From JANMDR01 sp031376425 (GTDB lineage Bacteria > Pseudomonadota > Gammaproteobacteria > Burkholderiales > Usitatibacteraceae): DNA of 47,666 nucleotides. Below the pieces are notes generated by a model. The model was not told where the DNA came from, made no database searches, and saw only the letters and a program-made list of their open reading frames with translations. Numbering within the stretch: the stretch's first letter is position 1; each line of letters begins with the position of its first letter. Shown here piece by piece: positions 7,877-16,427 of this stretch. The DNA lies in assembly GCA_031376425.1 (NCBI GenBank), contig JANMDR010000188.1, forward strand, positions 1 to 47,666, written 5' to 3'. A program made the translations under genes and the position numbers.

Positions 7877-9127
7877 CTATATTAGCCGCTCTGCCATCAA
7901 CTCAATCCAATGCCCAATCGGCGTTTTGCTGCTTTGATTTAACCCCGATTCAATATGCGCTAAGCACCCGATGTTGGCAGTGACCACTTGCGCAGGTTTG
8001 TCGCTTTCTAATGCAGCTACTTTGTTGGCAAGTAAGTTTTTTGACATCTCGGCTTGCAGTATCGAATAGGTTCCGGCTGATCCACAGCATAAATGGCCAT
8101 CTGGCACGTGGGTGAGCGTATAGCCTGCGCTGGTCAATAAGGCTTCTACCTTGCCCTTGATTTTTAAGCCGTGTTGCAGGCTACATGGCGAATGAAAGGC
8201 GATGCGTTTTGGTGCGGCTAGCGGTTTTAGCTTGGCTTGAAGTGCCGCCGATTCTTGGGCAATAACTTCGCTAATATCTTTGCAAAGCGCCGAAACACGG
8301 GCGGCTTTGGCTGCATAGGCGGTGTCGTGCTGAAGTAAATGGCCGTAGTCACTTACGGTGGTGCCGCAGCCACTTGCTGTGATGATAATAGACTCAATAC
8401 CCTGTTCGATTAATGGCAACCAAGCATCAATATTCGCACGCGCCATGACTCTGCTACCCTCGACATCACCCAAATGATGTGCGACCGCGCCGCAGCAACC
8501 GGCAGCGTTAGCGGTAATTAGCGAGATGCCAATGGCATCGAGCACCCTCGCTGTGGCAGCGTTAATATCTGGGGCGATAGCAGGTTGCACGCAGCCTTGC
8601 AGCACCAACATACGCCGTGGGTGACGTGCTGGCGGCCATGCACCTGCTAGGCGCACATTGGGTATCTTACGGGCGAGTGCTTCGGGCATGAGTCCACCTG
8701 CCAATCCCTTCACGGTTTGGCCGGTTTTGAGCACGATGCGGAAGGCCGCAGTATTTGGCAGAATTTTTTTCAGCAGCGCGCGTTTGAATTTTTCTAGTGG
8801 CGGGCGGGCAACTTTTTGCTCCACGATTTCACGACCAATATCAACGAGCTTGCCGTATTCCACACCGGATGGGCAGGTACTTTCGCAGGATCGGCAGGTT
8901 AGGCAGCGGTCAAGATGGTGTTGAGTGCGCTCGGTAACGGGTGCGCCTTCCAGCATTTGTTTCATCAAATAAATGCGGCCACGTGGGCTATCCAATTCAT
9001 CACCTACTAAATTGTAGGTGGGGCAGGTAGCCAAACAAAAACCGCAGTGCACACATTTACGCAAAATCGCGGCAGCTTCGTTGCCTAGCGGTGTGTTCAT
9101 GAACTCTTCAGATAGGGTGGTTTGCAT
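7877..9127 (-). CDS. glcF: Glycolate oxidase iron-sulfur subunit GlcF
   Basis: 416 residues. Two ferredoxin-type 4Fe-4S motifs lie in the N-terminal third (CVHCGFCLATCP and CLTCRSCESTCP). Two cysteine-rich CCG domains follow (ending CCGAVAHHLG and CCGSAGTYS). It carries electrons from the flavin subunits to the quinone pool in glycolate to glyoxylate oxidation at the inner membrane. The start MQTTLSEEF matches GlcF N termini, so the ATG at 9127 is used rather than 9184. It is the last gene of the glcD-glcD-glcE-glcF operon, 84 bases after glcE. Confidence 0.95.
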   Translation of the reverse strand: MQTTLSEEFMNTPLGNEAAAILRKCVHCGFCLATCPTYNLVGDELDSPRGRIYLMKQMLEGAPVTERTQHHLDRCLTCRSCESTCPSGVEYGKLVDIGREIVEQKVARPPLEKFKRALLKKILPNTAAFRIVLKTGQTVKGLAGGLMPEALARKIPNVRLAGAWPPARHPRRMLVLQGCVQPAIAPDINAATARVLDAIGISLITANAAGCCGAVAHHLGDVEGSRVMARANIDAWLPLIEQGIESIIITASGCGTTVSDYGHLLQHDTAYAAKAARVSALCKDISEVIAQESAALQAKLKPLAAPKRIAFHSPCSLQHGLKIKGKVEALLTSAGYTLTHVPDGHLCCGSAGTYSILQAEMSKNLLANKVAALESDKPAQVVTANIGCLAHIESGLNQSSKTPIGHWIELMAERLI

Positions 9128-9211
9128 GGTTATTTTTTGATATGTAGCCTGTGTGACTGCGTGAATTGAAAGTATGCTCGGCAATGTGGAGCAGTGGAAT
9201 GAGGGTGCAGT

Positions 9212-10306
9212 TTAAAAACTATCCATGCGCTCGCGATTCAAAATATTATCGGGATCAAACGCCTGCTTTAAGTTGCGATGAATTTTGGCTAAGCCTGCGT
9301 CAAGTGGATGAAATACGGAGGCTACTGTCGTGTGGCCTTTGCCGTTAAATAAGGTGGCATGACCGCCTAAATCTGCCGCACGGTTGCGAATTCTAGCGGC
9401 AGTGTCGCCGTCACTTTCCGCACTTAACCAACGCAGCCCGCCGCCCCATTCGATGGGGCCAGATTGTATTTCAGCTTCATCAAAAGCGAGTATGGGTGCG
9501 GTTTGTGGGATTGAAATGCGCCATAACGGCTTTGCATTAGTGAAATAAGCATGTTGATGTTCGCGTAAAGCATGCCAATGCCCATTGGCAACCACCGCAT
9601 CTACTGCATCTCCACCTAATTTTTGCACTGCTGCGGTCACACCCGCTTGTGCTGCAGACAGGCGCAGCATCACTACACCTTCAAAGTAGGAGGATGCGGA
9701 AATCGGCAGCGGCTTGCCTGCCCATTCATTTAAGCGCGTAATCGCGGTGGCTTCGTCCATTTCAAAGCGTAGTGTTGTTTCGGTTTGCGGGCGCGGCAGC
9801 ACTTTAAATGAAATATCGAGAATCACCCCGAGCGTACCCATCGCCCCCGTCATTAGGCGCGATACATCGTAGCCCGCCACGTTTTTAATGACGCGGCCAC
9901 CAAAATTTAAGTCGTCGCCTTTGCCGTCAATAATGCGTGTTCCCAACACAAAATCTCTCGTAGCACCAGCATAAGCACGACGTGGCCCCGATAGCCCCGT
10001 TGCTACAATGCCACCTATCGTGGCACCTGCGCCGAAGTGTGGCGGTTCAAAAGGGAGCATCTGGTTTTGATCAGCCAGCGCTTTTTCAACATCAATAAGA
10101 GCTGTACCAGCGCGCACGGTAAGCACTAATTCCTTTGGCTCGTAATCGATTATGCCGCTGTAGATGCTTGTATTTAGGACTTCTTCAGGCGTTGTTGGAG
10201 TAGCGCCATAGAAATGTTTGGTATTACCACCCTGAATGCGCAGTGGTGTTTTGCTGGCGCGATGCTGTTTAATTTTCGCTGCGGTGTCGTTGATGAATGC
10301 GTCCAT
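9212..10306 (-). CDS. glcE: Glycolate oxidase FAD-binding subunit GlcE
   Basis: 364 residues. An FAD-binding PCMH-type domain fills the N-terminal half: PLRIQGGNTKHF, then GATIGGIVATGLSGPRRAYA and GGRVIKNVAGYDVSRLMTGA. GlcE is a shortened relative of GlcD that is essential for the glycolate dehydrogenase complex. It begins 17 bases after the second glcD paralogue. The ATG at 10306 gives the usual family length (about 350). Confidence 0.95.
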   Translation of the reverse strand: MDAFINDTAAKIKQHRASKTPLRIQGGNTKHFYGATPTTPEEVLNTSIYSGIIDYEPKELVLTVRAGTALIDVEKALADQNQMLPFEPPHFGAGATIGGIVATGLSGPRRAYAGATRDFVLGTRIIDGKGDDLNFGGRVIKNVAGYDVSRLMTGAMGTLGVILDISFKVLPRPQTETTLRFEMDEATAITRLNEWAGKPLPISASSYFEGVVMLRLSAAQAGVTAAVQKLGGDAVDAVVANGHWHALREHQHAYFTNAKPLWRISIPQTAPILAFDEAEIQSGPIEWGGGLRWLSAESDGDTAARIRNRAADLGGHATLFNGKGHTTVASVFHPLDAGLAKIHRNLKQAFDPDNILNRERMDSF

Positions 10307-10323
10307 ATTGGCTCAAAGTAAAA

Positions 10324-11838
10324 TCAAAATCGTGGAATATCAGTATGAATAATACGCCCAGCGCTGGCATGCATGCCACCCCATTCACTACAACGCTTTA
10401 GCAGGGGAATACCTTTGTCTGGATTTAAAATGCGATTGGGGTCAAACGCTTCTTTAACGGCATGAAACATGGCAAGCTCGGGAGCACGAAACTGTACACA
10501 CATTTGCTTCAATTTCTCAATGCCCACACCGTGCTCACCAGTAATAGTGCCACCAACTTCAATGCAAATTTCAAGCATTTTGCCGCCAAGTTCTTCGCTA
10601 CGTTCCGCTTCCCCCGCAATTTTGCCATCGTAAAAAATACAGGGATGCAAATTGCCATCACCTGCATGGAATACATTGGCCACTAGCATGCCATATTGTG
10701 CGCCCAGTTCGGCATAACGCGCCAGCACTTCAGGCAGGCAGCGACGCGGAATTGTGCCGTCAATGGTGTAGTAATCGGGTTGAATATTTGCCAAGGCAGC
10801 AAATGCGCCTTTGCGGGCGCGCCAAAGTTTCGCGCGCGCAACATCATCGCTAGCGCGGCGGATTTCGGTAGCACCTGAACGTTCTAATATAGTGCGCACG
10901 GCCTCGGTTTCGGCCGCAGCTTCTTCTGCGCTACCATCCAACTCGCACAGCAATAAGGCATTTGCATCAGTGGGAAAACCCGCTGCCATAAAGCGCTCGC
11001 ACGCCTGCACTACTATTTGATCCATCATCTCTAAGGCAGCAGGAATAATGCCTGCGCCAATGATGTCCCCTACGCACTCTGCAGCCTGCTCCACTGTGGA
11101 AAAGGCTGCCAATAGCGTCTCTACCACGCTTGGTGATGGTGTAAGCTTAACCGTAACTTCCGTTATCACCGCTAACATGCCTTCTGAACCAGTGAGTAAC
11201 GCGAGCAAATCATAGCCTGCTGCATCCAAGGCGTGGCTTCCGATAATTACAGTATCACCTTCAGCCGTAATGCATTTGGCGCGACGAATATTGTGGGTGG
11301 TTAAACCGTATTTTAGGCAATGTACGCCACCCGAATTTTCAGCGACATTACCGCCGATGGAGCAAACGATTTGGCTTGAGGGATCGGGCGCGTAAAACAA
11401 ATTAAGGTGCGCTACCGCGTCCGACACACTTAAATTGCGCACACCAGGCTGTACGCGCGCGAATCGAGCGGCAACATCAATTTCTAAAATTTGATTGAGT
11501 TTGGTCATGACCAATAACACTCCTTCCGCAAGCGGAATGGCACCGCCAGCGATACCTGTGCCCGCGCCGCGTGTTACTACGGGTACGCCACACTGCGCAC
11601 AAATACGCATGATTTGCGCTACCTGCGCTGCGGTGTCCGGTAGTACCACGCACAGTGGTACGACGCGGTGCGAGATAAATGCATCGGTTTCGAAAGGAGT
11701 TAGTCGCTCCCTATCGGTAAGCACCGTGAGCGTTGGCAATAAACTAGAGAATGCTAAAAATAGGGCATCTATAACCTTATCTGGTTTGCCTTGCGGCACA
11801 GTATGCGCAGCAGCTTGAGCCCTATTAGCAATCTGCAT
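10324..11838 (-). CDS. FAD-linked oxidase, second GlcD paralogue
   Basis: 504 residues, the same length as the upstream GlcD and similar throughout. It has the FAD-binding stretch VVTRGAGTGIAGGAIPL, then PDPSSQIVCSIGGNVAENSG, the substrate-side motif ANVFHAGDGNLHP and the C-terminal TGEHGVGIEK. Members oxidise 2-hydroxy acids (glycolate, D-lactate) with FAD. The ATG at 11838, 13 bases after the upstream stop, gives the conserved length; upstream in-frame codons would overlap the previous gene and add a cysteine-rich tail of no known type. It might form an alternative complex with a different substrate. It is not clear which paralogue pairs with GlcE/GlcF. Confidence 0.88.
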   Translation of the reverse strand: MQIANRAQAAAHTVPQGKPDKVIDALFLAFSSLLPTLTVLTDRERLTPFETDAFISHRVVPLCVVLPDTAAQVAQIMRICAQCGVPVVTRGAGTGIAGGAIPLAEGVLLVMTKLNQILEIDVAARFARVQPGVRNLSVSDAVAHLNLFYAPDPSSQIVCSIGGNVAENSGGVHCLKYGLTTHNIRRAKCITAEGDTVIIGSHALDAAGYDLLALLTGSEGMLAVITEVTVKLTPSPSVVETLLAAFSTVEQAAECVGDIIGAGIIPAALEMMDQIVVQACERFMAAGFPTDANALLLCELDGSAEEAAAETEAVRTILERSGATEIRRASDDVARAKLWRARKGAFAALANIQPDYYTIDGTIPRRCLPEVLARYAELGAQYGMLVANVFHAGDGNLHPCIFYDGKIAGEAERSEELGGKMLEICIEVGGTITGEHGVGIEKLKQMCVQFRAPELAMFHAVKEAFDPNRILNPDKGIPLLKRCSEWGGMHASAGRIIHTDIPRF

Positions 11839-11851
11839 GGCGCGGCAGCAG

Positions 11852-13366
11852 CTAGAACCGAGGTAATTCCGGATGCGGCAAATTCCCGCCAGACACCCGC
11901 ATGCGTCCGTATTCAGCACAGCGGCTTAAACTCGGTATTGCCTTGCCGGGGTTAAGCAACATATGAGGATCAAAGCACCGCTTAATGGCAAAAAACGCTT
12001 CTCGTTCAGTGTCGCTAAACTGGCTGCACATTTGATTGATTTTTTCAATGCCCACGCCATGTTCACCGGTAATGGTGCCACCTACTTCAATGCACAGCTC
12101 TAGCAAATCTGCTGCAAAGGCTTCGGTTTTTTCAAGATCACCGGGGATTGACGCATCAAACAAAATGAGTGGATGTAAATTGCCATCGCCCGCGTGGAAT
12201 ACATTAGCGCAACGCAGGCCATACTTGCTGCTAAAGCTAGCGGTTGCCTTCAACACATAACCTAAAGCACGGCGTGGAATCGAGCCATCAATACAATAAT
12301 AATCTGGCGAAATACGTCCTACTGCAGGAAACGCGGCTTTACGACCAGACCAATACTTAAGTCGCTCTGCCTCAGTTTCTGAAACGCGAATTGTCGTGGC
12401 ACCACTTTGCAGCATCACCTCCCGCACGCGGGCAATTTCATCTTCTACTTCTTCTGGTGTGCCATCGGATTCGCATAGCAATATTGCCTCAGCCTCCATA
12501 TCGTAGCTGGCATGTACAAAGTCTTCTACCGCGTGAATCGCCATTTTGTCCATCATCTCCAAGCCGGCAGGAATAATGCCTGCGCCGATCACGTTTGCTA
12601 CGGCAACTCCAGCCAGCTCTACATCGGCAAAGCTTGCCATTACCACTCTGGCTATTTGCGGTTTTGGCGTGAGCTTCACCGTTACTTCGGTTGTCACGCC
12701 CAGCATACCTTCAGAACCCGTCATGAGTGCCAATAAATCATAACCGGGCGAATCTAGGGCATCTGAGCCGATTGTGAGCGCTTCGCCCTCAATAGTAGCC
12801 ACCCTAATTTTTTGGATATTGTGAACGGTCAAGCCGTATTTTAAACAATGCACCCCGCCCGAATTTTCGGCCACATTGCCACCAATGGAGCAGGCAATTT
12901 GCGATGAAGGATCGGGCGCATAGTACAAACCCAGGTGGGCAACAGATTCTGAAATTTTTAAGTTACGCACACCAGGCTGCACTACCGCCGTACGCGAAAG
13001 CGCATCAATTTTCTTAAACGCATTCAGCTTAGCAAGTGACAACAACATGCCATCTTCTAACGGCGTAGCCCCCCCCGATAGTCCGGTGCCCGCGCCGCGC
13101 GCAACAACCTTCACACCGCTGCTGCTGGCTGCTTGCAAGGCTGCGCATACCTCTGCATCATTAGTGGGTAGCACGGTAAGCAAAGGCAGTTGTCGATACA
13201 CCGCCAAACCATCGCACTCATAGGGGCGCTGTTGTTCAGGCGTGTGAAGGATTGTGGCATGGGGCAAGCGTTGGCTTAAGATGAAAGCGAAGTCTTGGCG
13301 CTTAGTTTCTAGTCCGCTTGCCGTGGCGGGTTTTTCTGCTAATACGCTTGCCATAGTCGCTTTCAT
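11852..13366 (-). CDS. glcD: Glycolate oxidase subunit GlcD
   Basis: 504 residues, first gene of the operon. The FAD-binding PCMH domain is in the N-terminal half (VVARGAGTGLSGGATPL, PDPSSQIACSIGGNVAENSG, SPGYDLLALMTGSEGMLGV). The FAD-oxidase C domain has ANVFHAGDGNLHP and TGEHGVGIEK, which carry the catalytic and metal-site histidines. It is the catalytic flavoprotein of glycolate dehydrogenase, feeding glyoxylate to central metabolism. Of the two paralogues this reads as the canonical GlcD. The start could be at 13366 or at a second Met 4 codons later (13354). No strong ribosome site separates them. Confidence 0.92.
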   Translation of the reverse strand: MKATMASVLAEKPATASGLETKRQDFAFILSQRLPHATILHTPEQQRPYECDGLAVYRQLPLLTVLPTNDAEVCAALQAASSSGVKVVARGAGTGLSGGATPLEDGMLLSLAKLNAFKKIDALSRTAVVQPGVRNLKISESVAHLGLYYAPDPSSQIACSIGGNVAENSGGVHCLKYGLTVHNIQKIRVATIEGEALTIGSDALDSPGYDLLALMTGSEGMLGVTTEVTVKLTPKPQIARVVMASFADVELAGVAVANVIGAGIIPAGLEMMDKMAIHAVEDFVHASYDMEAEAILLCESDGTPEEVEDEIARVREVMLQSGATTIRVSETEAERLKYWSGRKAAFPAVGRISPDYYCIDGSIPRRALGYVLKATASFSSKYGLRCANVFHAGDGNLHPLILFDASIPGDLEKTEAFAADLLELCIEVGGTITGEHGVGIEKINQMCSQFSDTEREAFFAIKRCFDPHMLLNPGKAIPSLSRCAEYGRMRVSGGNLPHPELPRF

Positions 13367-13398
13367 TGCTAGGTTAGTAGTTTTGGTGCAAAGAATTT

Positions 13399-13434
13399 TT
13401 AGCTGCAGTCGCTACGTCATGATAGCGCAGCTAA
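13399..13434. promoter_or_regulatory. Two-part hairpin/inverted repeat just upstream of glcD
   Basis: TTAGCTG (13399-13405) pairs with CAGCTAA (13428-13434). Inside it CGCTA (13410-13414) pairs with TAGCG (13423-13427). It lies 33 bases before the glcD start on the minus strand. No T-run follows on that strand, so it is unlikely to be an intrinsic terminator. It may be an operator or a leader structure of the glc operon. Confidence 0.4.
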
Positions 13435-13486
13435 TTTGTTGATGCTGAGGAATGTAATAAGTTTGGCGTTAGCTAACCACTGCGCA

Positions 13487-14050
13487 TTAGCGCCTTTTTT
13501 TGGTCATTTGCTTTTTACCTACTTTGTTAAGCTTAAACTTGAAGCCCAACGAAGATAATGTCATGGCACCTGCGCCCACCGCAACCGCGCCAAAAATGAA
13601 AATGAACGGTAAAGAAAACCAGACATTACGCCAACGAATATGGTTGGAAAGTGCCGACTGTGCAGGCGCATCAGGATTGATAAATACGGGTAGTGCGCGT
13701 TCTAACGACTTTGCTTCTTGTAGTAAAGTGACCCATGCATCGTGATAGGCTTTGTCATCATCGGCACCAAAATCACCAACGCGAATAGTGTTGCCGAAAT
13801 AAGTTTTACCCGCATGCTCGTAACGATATTGCGTGCTGACCGAATATGTCCTTCCACCTTTTTGACCTGCGGACTCTTTAAGACTTGCCATCGCAATATG
13901 TGCGTTACCTTGCGTCCAAGTTAATGGGCGCAACACACTATTCACCTCTGAATACAACATGTAACAGCCAAAGCCACTCACCAAGCCAAATGCCAGCGCG
14001 ATGAGAGCGCTTACAAGGGCTAATGTGGTATTGCGCTCAGGAGTAGCCAT
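13487..14050 (-). CDS. DUF3592-type membrane protein
   Basis: 187 residues. Membrane segment one is ALVSALIALAFGLVSGFGCYML (about residues 11-32) and segment two is WFSLPFIFIFGAVAVGAGAM (about 144-163). Between them is a periplasmic domain with TQYRYEHAGKTYFGNTIRVG and LPVFINPDAPAQSAL, the signature of DUF3592. The C-terminal tail is strongly basic (KLNKVGKKQMTKKRR). Function is unknown. It is transcribed toward the glc operon 120 bases downstream, but the hairpin before glcD and the different theme argue for separate units. No clear ribosome site precedes the ATG. Confidence 0.75.
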   Translation of the reverse strand: MATPERNTTLALVSALIALAFGLVSGFGCYMLYSEVNSVLRPLTWTQGNAHIAMASLKESAGQKGGRTYSVSTQYRYEHAGKTYFGNTIRVGDFGADDDKAYHDAWVTLLQEAKSLERALPVFINPDAPAQSALSNHIRWRNVWFSLPFIFIFGAVAVGAGAMTLSSLGFKFKLNKVGKKQMTKKRR

Positions 14051-14162
14051 AGCGATTTAGGGTAATATAATAGTTTAGATTATCATCCCAAAGGATAGCG
14101 TGCGGTGCAAGTGAGCAATTTAACGTACAGAGGGCGCAAGAAAGTAATTACGTATTTTTCAC

Positions 14163-15179
14163 TCACTGCTCACTGTCTAACTGCGCCATTTGCTCATTGC
14201 TGTAACGGCTGCCGGTCGCGGCATTGATTGGTATTGCGGTTTCAATAGCGACTAAATCCGCCGGCGTTAACGCGATTGCGACAGCACCTATTGCTTCGGC
14301 CAGTTGCGCAGGGGTGCGCGAGCCAATAATGGGCATAATGCTATTGTGCCGCTGCTTGGCCTTGGCGAGCACCCAAGCAATGGCAATTTGTGAAGCGCTG
14401 TAAGTCACCTGATTACTCATGTTTGCAGCAATACTATTAAGCACGTCCACTAGTTTTTGGTTTTCTGCCAAAGCATCGCCATTGAAGCGCGGTAAATAGT
14501 TGCGGAAGTCAGTAGGGCCTTTGGGTTTTGAGCCGCTTAGCAATCCACGCGAAAGTACGCCATAGGCTGTCACCCCAATATTGAGTTCACGCAGTGTGGG
14601 GAAGATTGTTGACTCCGGGGCACGGCTAAGAAGTGAATACTCAATTTGTAAATCAGCAATAGCATGCACTTGGTGCGCTCGACGGATGGTATCAACACCG
14701 ACTTCTGATAAACCAATTTTACCTACATAGCCTGCTTTTACCATGTCGGCAATGGCACCGATGGTGTCTTCAATTGGTACATTAGGATCAAGGCGTGCAA
14801 GGCGATAAATGTCGATATGGTCAGTGTTTAGGCGCTTTAAGCTGTACGCCAAAAAGTTCTTAACGGCTTGCGGGCGACCATCCACACCAGTCCAGCCGCC
14901 ATCGGGTGAACGCAATGCGCCAAACTTTACGGAAAGCTGGGCACGGTGGCGTTGGCCTTCAAGCGCTTTAGCAATTAGTATTTCATTATGTCCAGAGCCG
15001 TAAAAATCGCCGGTATCGAGCAGGCTAATGCCAGCATCAAGGGCGGCGTGAATGGTGCGAATGCTAGTGGCATCATCGCTCGCGCCATACATGGCAGACA
15101 TGCCCATACAGCCTAAGCCGATTGCTGTAGCGGTAGTTGGTGTTGCTTCAAGTTGATGAAGTTTGGCTTGTGTATTCAT
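14163..15179 (-). CDS. Aldo/keto reductase
   Basis: 338 residues. It is a TIM-barrel NADPH-dependent oxidoreductase: GLGCMGMSAMYG at the start, then SLLDTGDFYGSGHNE with the catalytic Asp55 and Tyr60, Lys85 in LSVKFGALR, and the cofactor-binding PIIGSRTPAQLAEAIGA near the end. The fourth tetrad residue, normally His in YxxHRxDP, is Ala128 (YRLARLDP). The ARLDP form is known in one subgroup. The substrate is unknown. GGAA lies 7 bases before the ATG. It is divergent from a LysR gene across 113 bases and is probably its target. Confidence 0.9.
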   Translation of the reverse strand: MNTQAKLHQLEATPTTATAIGLGCMGMSAMYGASDDATSIRTIHAALDAGISLLDTGDFYGSGHNEILIAKALEGQRHRAQLSVKFGALRSPDGGWTGVDGRPQAVKNFLAYSLKRLNTDHIDIYRLARLDPNVPIEDTIGAIADMVKAGYVGKIGLSEVGVDTIRRAHQVHAIADLQIEYSLLSRAPESTIFPTLRELNIGVTAYGVLSRGLLSGSKPKGPTDFRNYLPRFNGDALAENQKLVDVLNSIAANMSNQVTYSASQIAIAWVLAKAKQRHNSIMPIIGSRTPAQLAEAIGAVAIALTPADLVAIETAIPINAATGSRYSNEQMAQLDSEQ

Positions 15180-15235
15180 GATGGTTTCCTTTAGAAATTA
15201 AGATTGGCAATGCACAAGCGCTACTTTATTGATAT

Positions 15236-15283
15236 GCTATTAACTAATAAATAGCAATTTTAGTAAATAACTATTAGTAAATA
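15236..15283. promoter_or_regulatory. Repeat-rich operator region between the aldo/keto reductase and lysR
   Basis: An inverted repeat GCTATT-N8-AATAGC (15236-15255) contains a T-N11-A type core. It is followed by two direct copies of TTAGTAAATA at 15260-15269 and 15274-15283, 14 bases apart. LysR proteins bind such interrupted dyads in divergent promoters. The last copy abuts the LysR start, which fits autoregulation. Confidence 0.55.
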
Positions 15284-15292
15284 TTGAATAAT

Positions 15293-16225
15293 ATGGCACT
15301 AGATAAATTTAAAGCGATGCAGGTTTTTGCCCGTGTTGCCGAGCTTGGTAGTTTTACGCAGGCGGCAGAAGCGATGCATATGCCCAAGCCTACGGTAAGC
15401 ACGATGGTGCAAGATTTGGAGTCGCATCTGGGGGTGCGATTGCTTAATCGCACTACGCGTCGTTTAAATTTAACAGCGGATGGCGTCGCCTACTTGGCAC
15501 GGGCAAGCTTGATTTTAGGCGATTTGCAAGACCTAGAAACCCAAGTTCGCGGAGCCTTGGTGAAGCCTGCGGGGCGATTGCGAGTAGATGTGCCTGCAGC
15601 AATGGGTAGGCATGTGCTGATGCCTAACTTGCCTGACTTTTTTAAACGTTATCCGGAAATAGTATTGGAAGTAGGTTCCACTGATCGGCCTGTGGATTTA
15701 GTCCGTGAAGGCATAGATTGCGTTATTCGCGGTGGCAATGTATTTGATGAAACCTTGGTTGCCCGCAAGCTAGGCGCACATACTGTGTTTACTTGCGCGG
15801 CACCCGCCTATCTCAAAAAATTTGGTGAACCAAAAATACTTGCTGACTTGGATCGGCACCAGTTCGTAAATTATTTTTCAGCTAAAACAGGGAAGGTATT
15901 TCCGTTTGATTTTTATATCGATAACGGCGCTGGTGTGAAGCAATTACAGCAAATAAATCGCCCTCACAAAGTAGCCTCCAACGATGCCGATAGCCATGTA
16001 GCAGCAACGCTTGCCGGACTAGGTTTAGCACAATTGGTGGGCACAAACCACCTCCAGAAGCACCTTGAAGATGGCCGATTGATAAGGGTGTTGAAGGAGT
16101 TCGATAGCGGCGAGCTGCCACTATTTTTAATGTATCCGCAAAACCGTCATTTGTCGGCACGGGTGCGAGCGTTTGCAGATTGGGTGATGACACTTTATGC
16201 AGAAACCGTATCACGAGACGACTAA
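15293..16225 (+). CDS. LysR-family transcriptional regulator
   Basis: 310 residues. The N-terminal winged helix-turn-helix is ALDKFKAMQVFARVAELG, then SFTQAAEAMHMPKPTVST and LGVRLLNRTTRRLNLT. A periplasmic-binding-like effector domain follows from about residue 95, with AGRLRVDVPAAMGRHVLMP, VDLVREGIDCVIRGG and AATLAGLGLAQL. It belongs to the PA0477/DsdC-like branch with RTTRRLNLT. It probably controls the divergent aldo/keto reductase. The ATG at 15293 gives the normal N terminus. A TTG at 15284 would add three residues. Confidence 0.92.
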   Translation: MALDKFKAMQVFARVAELGSFTQAAEAMHMPKPTVSTMVQDLESHLGVRLLNRTTRRLNLTADGVAYLARASLILGDLQDLETQVRGALVKPAGRLRVDVPAAMGRHVLMPNLPDFFKRYPEIVLEVGSTDRPVDLVREGIDCVIRGGNVFDETLVARKLGAHTVFTCAAPAYLKKFGEPKILADLDRHQFVNYFSAKTGKVFPFDFYIDNGAGVKQLQQINRPHKVASNDADSHVAATLAGLGLAQLVGTNHLQKHLEDGRLIRVLKEFDSGELPLFLMYPQNRHLSARVRAFADWVMTLYAETVSRDD

Positions 16226-16427
16226 GTTTTTGGCAACACGATCAGCTGTTCTTTGCGCATTGAAAGTGAAGTTTTTTTAAGAAGATCAATCGTCATTAGT
16301 CTAGCGTAAAATCTGTTTTCTATCATGCTAAGTGACAGGGAATTATCACATCGTGGCTATATCCAACTCTGTGTTGGCAGTTTTGACCCATTTACCAAGC
16401 GCCCTGCACCAGATGGCATGGGCGTGC

